Source: Aidingimonas lacisalsi (GTDB lineage Bacteria > Pseudomonadota > Gammaproteobacteria > Pseudomonadales > Halomonadaceae). Taken from it: a stretch of 64,000 nucleotides of DNA. Of this stretch, positions 15,246 through 24,619 are shown in pieces (the first letter of the stretch is position 1; each line of letters opens with the position of its first letter). The translations under genes were made by a program, and so were the position numbers. The notes under the pieces are model-generated. The model made no database searches. It had not been told where the DNA came from and saw nothing but the letters and a program-made list of their open reading frames with translations. The stretch spans positions 248,001-312,000 of the forward strand of contig NZ_VRYH01000003.1 of the NCBI RefSeq assembly GCF_008079445.1. Reading direction: 5' to 3'.

Positions 15246-17222
15246 ATGGAATTGCGCCAGGAGCAGCGCCAGCATATCGACACCCTGGTCCGGCTTAGCG
15301 AAGGCCAGGCGATCGGCTTGGGTGGATGCCGCGAGGTGATCCGGCGTTCCTGGGAACGCTGCGTCGGCGAATATCGCCTCGACCCCGGTCGTCCGCGCCC
15401 GGTGCGGGTATTGACCCAGCAGGCAATCAACGAACATCGCGAGTCGGTGGACGAATTGCTGCACGTGGCTCGCGCCGGGGTCGATCAGCTCTTCGCCCAG
15501 GTCGCGCCGCTGGGCTATGTGCTGCTGCTCACCGATCGCCGCGGCATCACCGTGGAGTTTCGTGGTCAGCGCGATCAGGATCAGGCCCTGCGCCGGGCCG
15601 GCCTATATCTCGGGGCCGACTGGGACGAGCGCTATGCCGGTACCTGCGCGGTCGGTACCTGCATTCATGATGCCCATGCCATTACCTGCCATCATCAGGA
15701 ACACTTCGATGCCACGCATATTAGCCTGACCTGTACCGCGGCGCCGATCACCGATCCCCAGGGGCAGGTGATCGCCGTGCTGGATATCTCTGCACTGCAA
15801 TCGCCGCGTGCCCACGAGAGTCAGAATTTCGGGCTACCGCTGGTCACGCTCTATGCGCGAATGATCGAAGATGCCTACTTTCTGCATCGCTATCGCGACT
15901 GCCTGATCCTGCGTTTCGATACCGACCGTGAGTTCGTGCATCTCAACGGTCGGGGGCTGATCGCCATCGAGGAGGATGGCAGCGTGATCGCCGCCAACGG
16001 CGAGGGGCGGGCCCTGATCGATACCCATCTGCGTCGCTGGCCGCCTTGGTCGCCGGGCTGGGTGCCCAGCGCGACCCAACTGTTCGACTGCGAAATCAGC
16101 GATCTGCTCGGCCTGCCGGCTGCCAATGACGATCAGCTTCGCGCTTTTCGCGTGCGCGCCAACGACACGACCTGCTTCATTACCTTGATCGAGCCGCGTG
16201 GACGTCACCTCGTGACGCGCAGCATGCCGCCATCGCCTGCACCGGTTCCGGCGCTGGATCGGCTGGCATCCGACGACCCGGCCATGTATCGCGTGCTCAA
16301 GCTGGCGCGGCGCCTGCGCAACGAGTCGGTGAGCGTGTTGATCACCGGGGAGACGGGTACCGGCAAGGAAGTGCTGGCCCGCTCACTACATGACAGTGGC
16401 ACACGGGCCGAGGGGCCGTTCGTGGCGGTGAACTGTGCAGCGATTCCTGAATCGCTGATCGAGAGCGAACTGTTCGGTTACCTGCCCGGAGCCTTCACCG
16501 GCGGGCGCAGCAAGGGCATGCGCGGGCTGATCCAGCAGGCCGATGGCGGCACGCTGTTTCTGGATGAAATCGGCGACATGCCGCTGTCGCTGCAGACCCG
16601 CCTGCTGCGTGTGCTGGCCGAGCGCGAGGTCATGCCGCTCGGCGCCGAGAGAGCCGTGCGCGTCGACATTCGCGTGATTACCGCCACCCACTGCGAGATG
16701 ACCGAGCTGATTGCCAACGGCCGCTTCCGTGAGGATCTCTATTATCGTTTGAATGGTGCCCAGCTACGCTTGCCGGCACTGCGCGAGCGGGCCGACAAGC
16801 ACTACGTGATTCGCAGCGTCTACGACTCGCTGGTGGCGGATCGTGGTGCTGACATCCGGTTGCGCGCCGATGCCATGAGTGCACTGCTGGCTTACGCCTG
16901 GCCGGGCAACATTCGTCAGCTCAAGAACGCGCTGAACTTCGCCCTGGCGACGGTCGATGGCGACGAGATCACCGTGCATGACCTGCCGGAGGAGTGTCAG
17001 GGAGGGCTTGCCGGTGTGCCGCAGATCCTCGAACAGGCGCCACAGGCACCGGCAACCGACGCAGGGCGGTCACTGCATGCGTTGCTGCAGGAGGCAAGCT
17101 GGAATATCAGTCTCGTCGCACGGCAGCTCGGTGTCTCGCGGCCCACGGTCTATCGTCGCATGCGCCGGCATGGATTGGTGCCGCCGAATCAGCGCGAGGC
17201 ATCGTCAGGACAACGGGGTTGA
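15246..17222 (+). CDS. sigma-54-dependent transcriptional activator (AcoR-like, GAF/AAA+/Fis)
   Basis: Bacterial enhancer-binding protein of 658 residues. An N-terminal sensory region of about 300 residues includes a GAF-like segment (GTCAVGTCIHDAHAITCH, then TAAPITDPQGQVIAVLDIS). The AAA+ domain has Walker A GETGTGKEVLA, the sigma-54 contact loop GAFTGG (the AcoR branch variant of GAFTGA), and Walker B GGTLFLDEIGDM. The C-terminal Fis-type helix-turn-helix is NISLVARQLGVSRPTVYRRM. Length and layout match AcoR-type regulators of alcohol, ketone or acetoin catabolism. Its divergent neighbour is a flavin monooxygenase with a -24/-12 promoter, so it is probably that gene's activator. Confidence 0.92.
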   Translation: MELRQEQRQHIDTLVRLSEGQAIGLGGCREVIRRSWERCVGEYRLDPGRPRPVRVLTQQAINEHRESVDELLHVARAGVDQLFAQVAPLGYVLLLTDRRGITVEFRGQRDQDQALRRAGLYLGADWDERYAGTCAVGTCIHDAHAITCHHQEHFDATHISLTCTAAPITDPQGQVIAVLDISALQSPRAHESQNFGLPLVTLYARMIEDAYFLHRYRDCLILRFDTDREFVHLNGRGLIAIEEDGSVIAANGEGRALIDTHLRRWPPWSPGWVPSATQLFDCEISDLLGLPAANDDQLRAFRVRANDTTCFITLIEPRGRHLVTRSMPPSPAPVPALDRLASDDPAMYRVLKLARRLRNESVSVLITGETGTGKEVLARSLHDSGTRAEGPFVAVNCAAIPESLIESELFGYLPGAFTGGRSKGMRGLIQQADGGTLFLDEIGDMPLSLQTRLLRVLAEREVMPLGAERAVRVDIRVITATHCEMTELIANGRFREDLYYRLNGAQLRLPALRERADKHYVIRSVYDSLVADRGADIRLRADAMSALLAYAWPGNIRQLKNALNFALATVDGDEITVHDLPEECQGGLAGVPQILEQAPQAPATDAGRSLHALLQEASWNISLVARQLGVSRPTVYRRMRRHGLVPPNQREASSGQRG

Positions 17223-17382
17223 ACTGCGTTCGAGGCCTTGCCCATGATCGATGGCAACGTCCACGAGGTCGCAATCCGTCAGCCCTGTTTGCGTCGATCC
17301 CAAGGGGCGCGCCATCGCATACCTGAACCTGGCTCAAGCCAGCGGCTATCACCTGGAGCGCCTGAAGTATCCTTGGCGGCCT

Positions 17383-18198
17383 CTACGGTCCTATCGCGAC
17401 TTGGCTCGCTACGTGCCGGCCGAGCGGGATCATCATCGGTTTGCCCGTGACGGGATCCTCTATGATTCGACTCGCGAGACCGAAGACTTCCTGCACCATC
17501 TGTTGGGTCAGCACCGTTTCCGGGGTCCCAGTCCCGTAGATCCGCCCTTTTGCCATGGCTACCAGCACATCGGCGTAGCGTGCGGCCAGGTTGAGATCGT
17601 GCAGGACCATCACGATGGTCGTGCCACGCTCTCGATTGAGGTCGGTCAGAAGATCAAGCACCTCGATCTGGTGATTGATATCGAGAAAGGTCGTGGGCTC
17701 ATCGAGGAGCAGAATCCCCGTCTGCTGTGCAAGCGCCATGGCGATCCAGACCCGTTGACGCTGCCCGCCTGACAGCTCTTCCACGGCGCGCTCGGCCAGT
17801 TCCGTCGTGTGCGTGGCTTCCAGTGCCTCGGCTACGGCGGTCTCGTCGGTGGCACTCCAGCGCGCGAACAGGCCTTGATGGGGATGGCGGCCTCGGCTGA
17901 CGAGATCGAGCACGGTGATCCCTTCGGGCGCGATGGGCGATTGCGGCAGAAGGCCCAATTGTTGCGCGAGGCGGCGTGCGGGAAGCCGGTGGATGGAGTG
18001 ACCGTCGAGCAAGACCTTGCCGTGTTCAGGTACGAGAAGCCGCGAGAGCGTACGCAGCAGGGTCGACTTCCCGCAGGCGTTCGCGCCCACGATAGCGGTA
18101 TTCCTGCCCGGCGGGATCGTCAGGTGGATGTCGTCCAGCACGGCGCGTTCACCGTAGCCCGCCATGAGGTCATGTACGAGAAGTGAGGGACTGCTCAC
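17383..18198 (-). CDS. ferric-siderophore ABC transporter ATP-binding protein (FecE/FepC type)
   Basis: Cytoplasmic ATPase of 271 residues powering import of an iron complex. It has Walker A VGANACGKSTLL (residue A in place of the usual G before CGKST), signature LSGGQRQRVWIAMALAQ, Walker B ILLLDEPTTFLD, and the H-loop in MVLHDLNLAARYAD. The start is GTG at 18196-18198, overlapping the TGA of the upstream permease as GTGA, which implies translational coupling. It is the last gene of the operon. The stretch 17223-17382 after it shows no recognisable gene. Confidence 0.92.
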   Translation of the reverse strand: MSSPSLLVHDLMAGYGERAVLDDIHLTIPPGRNTAIVGANACGKSTLLRTLSRLLVPEHGKVLLDGHSIHRLPARRLAQQLGLLPQSPIAPEGITVLDLVSRGRHPHQGLFARWSATDETAVAEALEATHTTELAERAVEELSGGQRQRVWIAMALAQQTGILLLDEPTTFLDINHQIEVLDLLTDLNRERGTTIVMVLHDLNLAARYADVLVAMAKGRIYGTGTPETVLTQQMVQEVFGLASRIIEDPVTGKPMMIPLGRHVASQVAIGP

Positions 18199-19253
18199 AG
18201 GGCGCCTCCGCTCTTGTTGTCGCGAATGATGAGGTAAACGAGATAGGGCGCGCCGAGCACGCCGGTGACGATCCCCACCGGATAGCGCGCGGGTAACAGG
18301 AATTGGCCCGCGTAATCGCCCAGAAGAACGAGCAAAGCCCCCACGAGAGCCGAAGGGATGAGCAGCGACCCGTTCCGGCTTGTCAGACGCGCCGCGATCG
18401 GACCGGAAAGGAAGGCCACGAAAGCGACCGGCCCCGCAACTGCCGTGGCGAAGGCGACAAGCCCGACCGCAGCGACAATGACGATGACGCGCGTCGCCGT
18501 CAGCCGGACCCCAAGCCCTGCGGCTATGTCATCGCCCATGCGCAGGGTTTCGAGATCGCGGCTGCGGCTCAAGAGCAGCCCACCGAAAAGCAGGAGGGCG
18601 ACGAGTAACGGTAATGCCTGCTCAAGCTGGACACCGTTCACACTGCCGGTCATCCAGCGTAGCGCCTCCTGAAGACTCCAGCTCGGCGCACGCGTGAGCA
18701 GATAGGCGGTAAAGCTCTGCAACATTGCAGCAAGACCGATCCCGACGAGGACGAGCCGTGCGCCGGTGACACCTTCCCGCCAGGAGAGGGCATAGATCGC
18801 AAGCGCGACGCCCAGCCCCGCGACGACCGCGACGATGGAAACCGCCGGGCCGCTCAGCGACAGCACCACGATAGCGAAGACCGCGGCAGCGCTGGCTCCC
18901 GTGCTGATGCCGATGATGTCGGGACTGGCGAGCGGATTGCGCAGCATGGTCTGAAAAGCGACGCCTCCGAGGCCGAAGCAGATTCCCGAGAGGGCCGAGA
19001 TCACCGCCCGCGGCAGGCGCAATTCGCGCACGATGAACTCGGCCTCTGGCACATCCGCGCCGCCGAGTACGCGGAGCACCGTCACCAGAGGCGTGAGCGA
19101 CTGCCCCAGCATCAGTGTCAGCACCACCCCCGCCAGCAGACAGGCCAAGAGGGCTGCCAGAACACGCCAGCGCCGTCTTGCACGTTCCCGGCGTATCCGG
19201 GCAAGCCAGGCGGTAGCGTAGCCTGGCGGATCGCTTCGTAGCGGTTCGTTCAC
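18195..19253 (-). CDS. iron-siderophore ABC transporter permease (FecD/FepG type)
   Basis: FecCD-family membrane subunit of 352 residues with about nine to ten helices. Family segments include FIVRELRLPRAVISALSGI, LRNPLASPDIIGISTGASAAA, and near the end GPVAFVAFLSGPIAARL. I chose the GTG at 19251-19253, which overlaps the TGA of the preceding permease gene as GTGA. A longer upstream frame runs through the neighbouring gene and is a shadow. It pairs with the 19250-20209 product to form the membrane channel. Confidence 0.9.
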   Translation of the reverse strand: MNEPLRSDPPGYATAWLARIRRERARRRWRVLAALLACLLAGVVLTLMLGQSLTPLVTVLRVLGGADVPEAEFIVRELRLPRAVISALSGICFGLGGVAFQTMLRNPLASPDIIGISTGASAAAVFAIVVLSLSGPAVSIVAVVAGLGVALAIYALSWREGVTGARLVLVGIGLAAMLQSFTAYLLTRAPSWSLQEALRWMTGSVNGVQLEQALPLLVALLLFGGLLLSRSRDLETLRMGDDIAAGLGVRLTATRVIVIVAAVGLVAFATAVAGPVAFVAFLSGPIAARLTSRNGSLLIPSALVGALLVLLGDYAGQFLLPARYPVGIVTGVLGAPYLVYLIIRDNKSGGAL

Positions 19254-20209
19254 AGCTCTCTCACCTTGCGCCGACGTACGATCCAGATAAAGACGGGCGC
19301 GCCGATAAAGGCGGTGACGATGCCGACATCCAGCTCTGCCGGTCGCGCCACGAGCCGTCCGGTCACATCCGCGAACGTCAGCAGCACGGCTCCCCCAAGC
19401 GCGGAAAACGGCAGCAGCCAACGGTAGTCGCTTCCCACCAGCAACCGGCAGGCATGCGGTACGACAAGCCCGACGAACCCGATAGGACCACACACGGCAG
19501 TCGTCGCGCCGCATAGCAACACCGCCGCGACCGCCGCCATGGCCCGCGCCGATGCCACTTTCTCGCCGAGCCCGGTTGCCGCTTCGTCCCCAAGTGCAAG
19601 CAGGTTGAGCTTGCGGGCCGAAAGCAGTGCAATGACAAGCCCCGCAAGCAGAAAAGGCAGGACCGGGACGATCTGGTCGTTGGTGGCCCCGCCCACCCCG
19701 CCGACCATCCAGGATTGCACGAGTCCGGCGATATCGCCGCGCGGCAACACGACCGCCGTGGTCAGGGAACTCAGTGCCGCTGTCGTCACTGCGCCCGCGA
19801 GTGCGAGTTTGAGCGGTGTCGCTCCGCCTCGGCCAAGGCTGGCGATGGCATAGACCGCGACAGCAGTCAGTCCGGCGCCCAGGATCGCGGTCCAGATATA
19901 GAGGCTGGCGTCTTCAATTCCAAACCACGCCAGCCCGATGACAATGGCCAGTACCGCCCCGGCGTTCACGCCCAGCAGGCCCGGGTCCGCGAGCGGATTG
20001 CGCGTAAGGCCCTGCATGACGCCACCCGACAGGCCGAGAGCCGCGCCCGCAAGAATGGCCAGCAGGGTACGCGGGAGCCGGCTCGTCACGGCGGCCTCGC
20101 CGATGGTATCGGCCTGACCGCCTAATGCCGCCACGATCTCCGGCCATCCGACATCGCGCGCGCCCAGGGCCACGGAAAGCACCATGGCCACGACGAGCAG
20201 GAGTGCCAT
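19250..20209 (-). CDS. iron-siderophore ABC transporter permease (FecC/FepD type)
   Basis: FecCD-family membrane subunit of 319 residues. Typical segments are SRLPRTLLAILAGAALGLSG, LTRNPLADPGLLGVNAGAVLA, and CGPIGFVGLVVPHACRLLVG. The ATG at 20207-20209 has GGAGG seven bases upstream, and the frame upstream of it has no better start. A GTG at 20213-20215 is an alternative. The gene starts 91 bp after the binding-protein stop. Confidence 0.88.
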   Translation of the reverse strand: MALLLVVAMVLSVALGARDVGWPEIVAALGGQADTIGEAAVTSRLPRTLLAILAGAALGLSGGVMQGLTRNPLADPGLLGVNAGAVLAIVIGLAWFGIEDASLYIWTAILGAGLTAVAVYAIASLGRGGATPLKLALAGAVTTAALSSLTTAVVLPRGDIAGLVQSWMVGGVGGATNDQIVPVLPFLLAGLVIALLSARKLNLLALGDEAATGLGEKVASARAMAAVAAVLLCGATTAVCGPIGFVGLVVPHACRLLVGSDYRWLLPFSALGGAVLLTFADVTGRLVARPAELDVGIVTAFIGAPVFIWIVRRRKVREL

Positions 20210-20300
20210 CGTCACGCCTCCGCCGAGCCGCTTGTGCGCCCTCGGATGCGCGACGGCCGAATACGCGACGGAACGGGCGGGATCATGGGCCCGGCCACGC

Positions 20301-21293
20301 TCATTCCGACTTGCGCGCGGCGTGCGAGAGCAGATCGGCGTAGTCATCGAGTATCCAGGGGATCGACATTGGCGTGGGGTTGGCGGCGGTACCGAGCGGA
20401 CTATTGTCCAGCATGACGAGCGAGCCGTGCTCGACCGCGGGCAATCGGGAAGTGAGCGGATGGGCGGATAACCGATCGACCAGGGGCTGCCCGCCATAGG
20501 TGACGAGAATATCCACGTCCGCCAGTTCGTCGATGCGTTCGGCACTGATCTCGCCGGCGAATTTGCCTTCGGTCGAGACTTCCTTCACGAAGCGGGGCGA
20601 CGCCAGCCCGAGATCGTGGAAGAACCGCACCCTTGCGTCATTGTCGGTGTAGAACGAGACACGACTGAGATCCGTGGGGTCGAGGTGAGTGACGAACATC
20701 GCCGTCTTGCCCGCAAGCTCGGGATGCGCGGCGGCCGTTGCGGCGATTTGCGCCTCGATCCGCGCGATAAGTGCCTCGCCTTCCTCGGCCATCCCCATGC
20801 CTGCGCTGTCGAGCCGGATCATGTCGCGCCAGCCGGTCGCCCAGGGGGCTTCGGGATAGGCGACGACGGGGGCGATCTTGCTCAGCGTGTCGTAGTCGGA
20901 GCGGCTGAGTCCGGAATAGGCCGCAAGGATCACGTCCGGCGCGCTGGCTGCAACCGCCTCGAAGTCGATCCCATCGCCTTCGTCGAACAGCTTGGGCGAC
21001 TCCGCGCCGAGCTCCTCGAGTCGTGCTTCGACCCAAGGGAGTAGGCCATTGCCGTCGTCATCGCCGAAATTCGCAGCGGCAAAGCCCACGGGCACAATGC
21101 CGAGCGCGAGTGGCACCTCGTGGTTCGCCCAGGCAACGGTGGCCACCCGCTCGGGTTCTTCCGGAATCACGGTGGTCCCGAAGGCGTGGTGGATTTCGAT
21201 CGGATACTGTTGTGTCCCGGCCTGCGCTGCACCGAGGCTGCACGCAACCAGAAGCGCCGCACAAACGGCCTGACTTATACGGAACCATTCCAT
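20301..21293 (-). CDS. iron-siderophore ABC transporter substrate-binding protein
   Basis: Periplasmic binding protein of the FecB/FhuD type, 330 residues. A Sec signal peptide is clear (hydrophobic AVCAALLVACSLGAAQA, cleavage after about residue 25). The segment TTVIPEEPERVATVAWANHEVPLALGIVPVG is the family hallmark: the edge of the first lobe followed by the conserved LALG. A later segment EIDELADVDILVTYGG-like region (RIDELADVDILVTYGG) is also typical. The ATG at 21293 is preceded by GGAGGGG; the open frame extends 32 codons upstream without a signal peptide and is not used. Confidence 0.9.
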   Translation of the reverse strand: MEWFRISQAVCAALLVACSLGAAQAGTQQYPIEIHHAFGTTVIPEEPERVATVAWANHEVPLALGIVPVGFAAANFGDDDGNGLLPWVEARLEELGAESPKLFDEGDGIDFEAVAASAPDVILAAYSGLSRSDYDTLSKIAPVVAYPEAPWATGWRDMIRLDSAGMGMAEEGEALIARIEAQIAATAAAHPELAGKTAMFVTHLDPTDLSRVSFYTDNDARVRFFHDLGLASPRFVKEVSTEGKFAGEISAERIDELADVDILVTYGGQPLVDRLSAHPLTSRLPAVEHGSLVMLDNSPLGTAANPTPMSIPWILDDYADLLSHAARKSE

Positions 21294-21394
21294 CGTCCCC
21301 TCCAACGGATTAAGTCTTTGATCGTGCTGCGCACGGCAACCCTCGGGAACGTCATCCACTTTGGGCAGATAGGCGTCAATGTGCCCCAAGGGGA

Positions 21395-21428
21395 GTAATA
21401 CCAGTCAGCATTCACTGACTGGTATTAC
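21395..21428. other. perfect 14-bp inverted repeat between receptor and binding-protein genes
   Basis: GTAATACCAGTCAG (21395-21408) is exactly complementary to 21415-21428 across a six-base loop. It lies 28 bp after the receptor stop and about 100 bp before the binding-protein start. No T run follows in either direction, so it is an intercistronic hairpin or a protein-binding palindrome rather than a clear terminator. Confidence 0.6.
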
Positions 21429-21456
21429 ACGATTCGGCGAGATTGGATGATCAGCA

Positions 21457-23592
21457 TTACCAGCGATAGCTCAGCTTCGCCTTGATTGCGCGGCCCTGAT
21501 TATAGAAATCCGCCGTGCCGGAGTTGACCACGTACTGCTTGTCGAGCAGGTTGCTGACGTTGACGGTCAGGTCGGTATTCTTGACGAATTGGTAGCCGAA
21601 GGACGCATCGAAGAGCGTTGCCGATTCGCTCTTGGCCGAGTTCTCGGCATCGAAATAATAGGAATCGACATAGCGGGCCCCCAGACCGAAACGCATGCCC
21701 GTATCCGGCAGGGTATAATGCGTCCATAGTGAGACCGTTTGTTTCGGTGCTGTGGCGAACTGGTTCCCTTCGATTGACGTGCCATCGCTCAGCGTGCCGC
21801 GAATCACCTCCTGATCCATATACGAATAGCCGCCGGTCAGGCTCAGGTTGTCGGTCAGTTCGGCCTTGGCTTCCAGATCGAAGCCGCGCACACGGGATTC
21901 GCCGACGGTTTCCCGTTCGATGGTGCCGTCACCCTGTACCACCGCGATGCCCACGTTGTCCTTGTTCAGCTCATAAACGGCAGCCGAGAACAGCGCGTTC
22001 ATACCAATGGGCGCATATTTCACGCCAAGCTCATGCTGCTTGCCGCGCTCGGGTTTCACGCCAATGGTCGGAGGCGCGATCGATTCCACATAGCTGTAAT
22101 AGGTGGAAACCTCGTCAGTGATTTTGTAGGTCAATGCGCCCCGGTACGAGGTCTCCGAGATGTCGTCGGAGGCAGTGGCTCCCGTGATGTCCTTGCTGGA
22201 GAGATCCATCGAGTCATTGCGAACGCCCGCGGTGACGATGACATGGTCATAGAAGGACAGGTTCTGCGTCAGGAAAACCGACCGAGTCCTGTTGTCCTGG
22301 TCATTGGCGCTATAGGGGGTCAGGCTGCTCGGGGCGCCTTGATATACGGGGTTCGAGACATCGATCGGATCTCCCGGCGCGTAAACGGACGTGGTTCTGC
22401 TGGATTCATCGCGATACTCGATCCCGCCCAGCGTACTGCTGTCGACCGGGCCAACGCTGGTGTCGTATTGCAGGATGGCATTGCCGATCAATTCCTGAGC
22501 TTCTCTATCTCTTCCAATATAGCCACGGTCGACCAGTGTGCCGGTTCGTGCCGGATTGTCAGTGATATAGACGTAACCGTAGTCGTCGGTCAGATCGCTG
22601 TAGCGCAGGTTGCCGCGCAGGGTCAGCCCGTTATCGAAATCATGGGTGAGCATCCCGGTAATGCTGGACCGATCGACATCGTGAAAGTTGTAATCCGGCT
22701 CGCCAAAGAAGTTGCTGCGGTCATATTCCCTGTCGAACGGATAGCCGCCGCTGTTGGGCGTGTTGTCACGCTTCAGGTAGTCGACGATGACGGTCGCGGT
22801 GGTGTACGCCGTCGGTTCCCAGGTCAGGCCGCCCATGAAGAACTGCTTGTCGTTTTTGGAGTGATCGTATTCGCGGTCGCTGTCCTGGACTTTGCCGGTG
22901 AAGCGATAGGCCAGCGTCTTGTCGGCATCCAGCGTATCCCCCACATCGAGACCGGCCTCCTTGTGATCGAAGGAGCCATACCCCAGGTAGCCTTCGCCAA
23001 AGCGTTCGAATTTTGGCCGTTTGCTCACGAAGTTGATCGAGCCACCGGGGTCCGCCGGGCCGAACAGGGTGGAGTTGGCGCCCCGCAGCACCTCGACGCG
23101 TTCGTAGGCGTAGGGTTCCTCGCGCACGCCGCGCATCGAGCCGAGTGTCATCCCGTCGCGGTAGGTCGTGGCGTCGAAGCCGCGAATCCTGTAGTAATCG
23201 TTGCGGTTGTCGGTACCCCAGTAGCCGGTGAGGATGCCGGGCGTATATTGCAGGACTTCCTCGGTGTTATCGGTGTCTCGTTGCTCGATTTCTTTTTCGG
23301 TGATGACCGACACGGAGGCAGGCGTATCGTGGATGCTGGTTGCGACCTTGCCACCCATCCAGAGCTCCCGGGCCACCGTCGTGTTCGCATTGTCGTCCGC
23401 TATTGCCTGTGCGTTGACGATAATGGGGGCGAGACGGTACGTCTCCTTATCGTCATTGCCGTCACCTGCCTCCTGCGCGTTCCCGATCATGGGAGCAGTC
23501 GCCAGCGTCGTGCCGCATAGAAGGGCAGTAGTGGTCCGTTGCCACCGTAACCGATTGGCGTTGCGTCGGACTGTGCTATTGCTATCAGTCAT
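21457..23592 (-). CDS. TonB-dependent siderophore receptor
   Basis: Outer-membrane receptor of 711 residues for a ferric siderophore. A signal peptide ends near IGNAQEA (about residue 40). The TonB-box region is around TYRLAPIIVNAQ. The plug domain has TPASVSVITEKEIEQR, DYYRIRGFDATTYRDGM, VEVLRGANSTLFGPADPGGSINFVSK, and a 22-stranded barrel follows. The final residues AKLSYRW end in an aromatic residue, as required for barrel insertion. It is the first long gene of the uptake operon. A promoter overlapping a Fur-like site (23803-23842) lies upstream. The ligand type cannot be read reliably. Confidence 0.93.
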   Translation of the reverse strand: MTDSNSTVRRNANRLRWQRTTTALLCGTTLATAPMIGNAQEAGDGNDDKETYRLAPIIVNAQAIADDNANTTVARELWMGGKVATSIHDTPASVSVITEKEIEQRDTDNTEEVLQYTPGILTGYWGTDNRNDYYRIRGFDATTYRDGMTLGSMRGVREEPYAYERVEVLRGANSTLFGPADPGGSINFVSKRPKFERFGEGYLGYGSFDHKEAGLDVGDTLDADKTLAYRFTGKVQDSDREYDHSKNDKQFFMGGLTWEPTAYTTATVIVDYLKRDNTPNSGGYPFDREYDRSNFFGEPDYNFHDVDRSSITGMLTHDFDNGLTLRGNLRYSDLTDDYGYVYITDNPARTGTLVDRGYIGRDREAQELIGNAILQYDTSVGPVDSSTLGGIEYRDESSRTTSVYAPGDPIDVSNPVYQGAPSSLTPYSANDQDNRTRSVFLTQNLSFYDHVIVTAGVRNDSMDLSSKDITGATASDDISETSYRGALTYKITDEVSTYYSYVESIAPPTIGVKPERGKQHELGVKYAPIGMNALFSAAVYELNKDNVGIAVVQGDGTIERETVGESRVRGFDLEAKAELTDNLSLTGGYSYMDQEVIRGTLSDGTSIEGNQFATAPKQTVSLWTHYTLPDTGMRFGLGARYVDSYYFDAENSAKSESATLFDASFGYQFVKNTDLTVNVSNLLDKQYVVNSGTADFYNQGRAIKAKLSYRW

Positions 23593-23614
23593 GTTGAAGA
23601 TACCTGAAAGTGAA

Positions 23615-23749
23615 TCAACCTAGATAATTTGCGTAGAGCTTCTCGCCGTGACTGTGATGGCCTGCCAGGAGAGGTTCGAAGTTGCCGTCGAGTGGCCTGG
23701 TCCCTGATGCTGAGGCACGCTCAAGACATGCTGCGATATACGTTTGCAT
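23615..23749 (-). CDS. possible 44-residue small protein or leader peptide upstream of the receptor
   Basis: An ATG at 23747-23749 with CAGGAATCCTT directly upstream (AGGA spaced seven bases) opens a 44-codon frame. It ends 22 bp before the receptor start. The peptide is soluble, with a C-terminal segment PLLAGHHSHGEKLYANYLG rich in histidine. It lies downstream of the Fur-type promoter and so would be iron-regulated with the receptor. I do not recognise a family. It could be a genuine small protein, a translated leader, or chance. Confidence 0.4.
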   Translation of the reverse strand: MQTYIAACLERASASGTRPLDGNFEPLLAGHHSHGEKLYANYLG

Positions 23750-23802
23750 AAGGATTCCTGGAGCCACGTCCTGGGGCGCTTGCCGATCGATTTTGCGCGC
23801 CA

Positions 23803-23842
23803 CGATAAAAATTATCATATGCAAATGAGTTTATGGTTTCAA
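23803..23842 (-). promoter_or_regulatory. Fur-box-overlapped sigma-70 promoter of the siderophore operon
   Basis: The minus strand carries -35 TTGAAA (23842-23837), a 17-base spacer and -10 TATGAT (23819-23814). Bases 23803-23817 (CGATAAAAATTATCA on the plus strand) match 12 of 14 fixed positions of the 7-1-7 Fur motif TGATAAT-N-ATTATCA and cover the -10 and start site. This geometry predicts iron-dependent repression. Confidence 0.75.
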
Positions 23843-24100
23843 TACATTTGATAACCGTTTGCGTTTGAGCGGCATTGGCTACCATGCTCTTCTGCTTGAG
23901 AATCCGGAGGGATGGCGGCCATTCCGGCGCCGGGGCACAGGCACAAACCACTGAATGAGGAGAACCTGGTGGGCTACTGTACCCGGCACGTGGCCGTCAG
24001 TGCTTGGGGGATGTCGAGGTCCTGCGCGGAGGGCGCCCGAGACTACCTCTTGCTGATGTTCGGATCGGCAAGATAGCTAGGTTAAACAGGCATAAAACGA

Positions 24101-24128
24101 AACGGGGCCCGCATAAGCGGGCCCCGTT
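24101..24128 (-). terminator. rho-independent terminator of the cold-shock gene
   Basis: A perfect 12-bp GC-rich stem (24101-24112 with 24117-24128) and a four-base loop, 33 bp after the stop at 24162. The transcribed strand continues TCGTTTTATG, a T-rich tail. Confidence 0.85.
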
Positions 24129-24161
24129 CGATGAACCGGAAAGGTTCGTGAGCGCTCGTTA

Positions 24162-24368
24162 TCAGGCGAGCGTCTTGATATTCGAAGCCTGGAGGCCTTT
24201 CTTGCCCTGAGTCACGTCGAAAGAGACGCTTTGACCTTCCTGCAGGGATTTGAAGCCTTCGGCCTGAATCTCGGAGAAGTGGGCAAACACGTCATCGCCG
24301 CCATCGGCAGGAGAAATGAAGCCAAAACCCTTGGAATCGTTGAACCACTTGACGGTACCAGTAGTCAT
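24162..24368 (-). CDS. cold-shock protein (CspA family)
   Basis: Single cold-shock domain of 68 residues, binding single-stranded RNA or DNA. Both nucleic-acid motifs are present: RNP1 KGFGFI and RNP2 DVFAHF, with the starting [18 protein letters not shown]. The ATG is preceded by AAGGAT nine bases upstream. It is monocistronic with its own terminator, and about 250 bp upstream (24369-24619) hold no other gene and probably a long leader. Whether it is cold-induced or constitutive cannot be told. Confidence 0.95.
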   Translation of the reverse strand: MTTGTVKWFNDSKGFGFISPADGGDDVFAHFSEIQAEGFKSLQEGQSVSFDVTQGKKGLQASNIKTLA

Positions 24369-24619
24369 GATAAAAATCCTTTCGCGCTTAGCGCCTTGCT
24401 AAAGATCCTGGTGTTACCCAGATGAGTAGCGGGTAAAACAAGAATGATAATTACAGGCCGTCGAAAGAATTCGAGTACTGCTGAAACCATGCTGCTTGCC
24501 AACCTACTGACACACACAGTCTCATGCTTGGTGGCCTGGGTCAAAGGCTTTCGTGTTTTATTTTCCCCGCCTGCCGAGTACGCTCCTCCGGCTCTCGGAC
24601 CTCGAGCGACTACCGCCAC

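Noticed and set aside
17251-17772. A 173-codon open frame on the plus strand after the sigma-54 regulator
   Set aside because: Most of it is antisense to the FecE-type ATPase. Only its first 40 codons lie in the gap, and they show no recognisable domain or ribosome-binding site.
22033-23520. A 495-codon open frame on the plus strand
   Set aside because: It is the antisense shadow of the TonB-dependent receptor, which has the signal peptide, plug motifs and terminal tryptophan.
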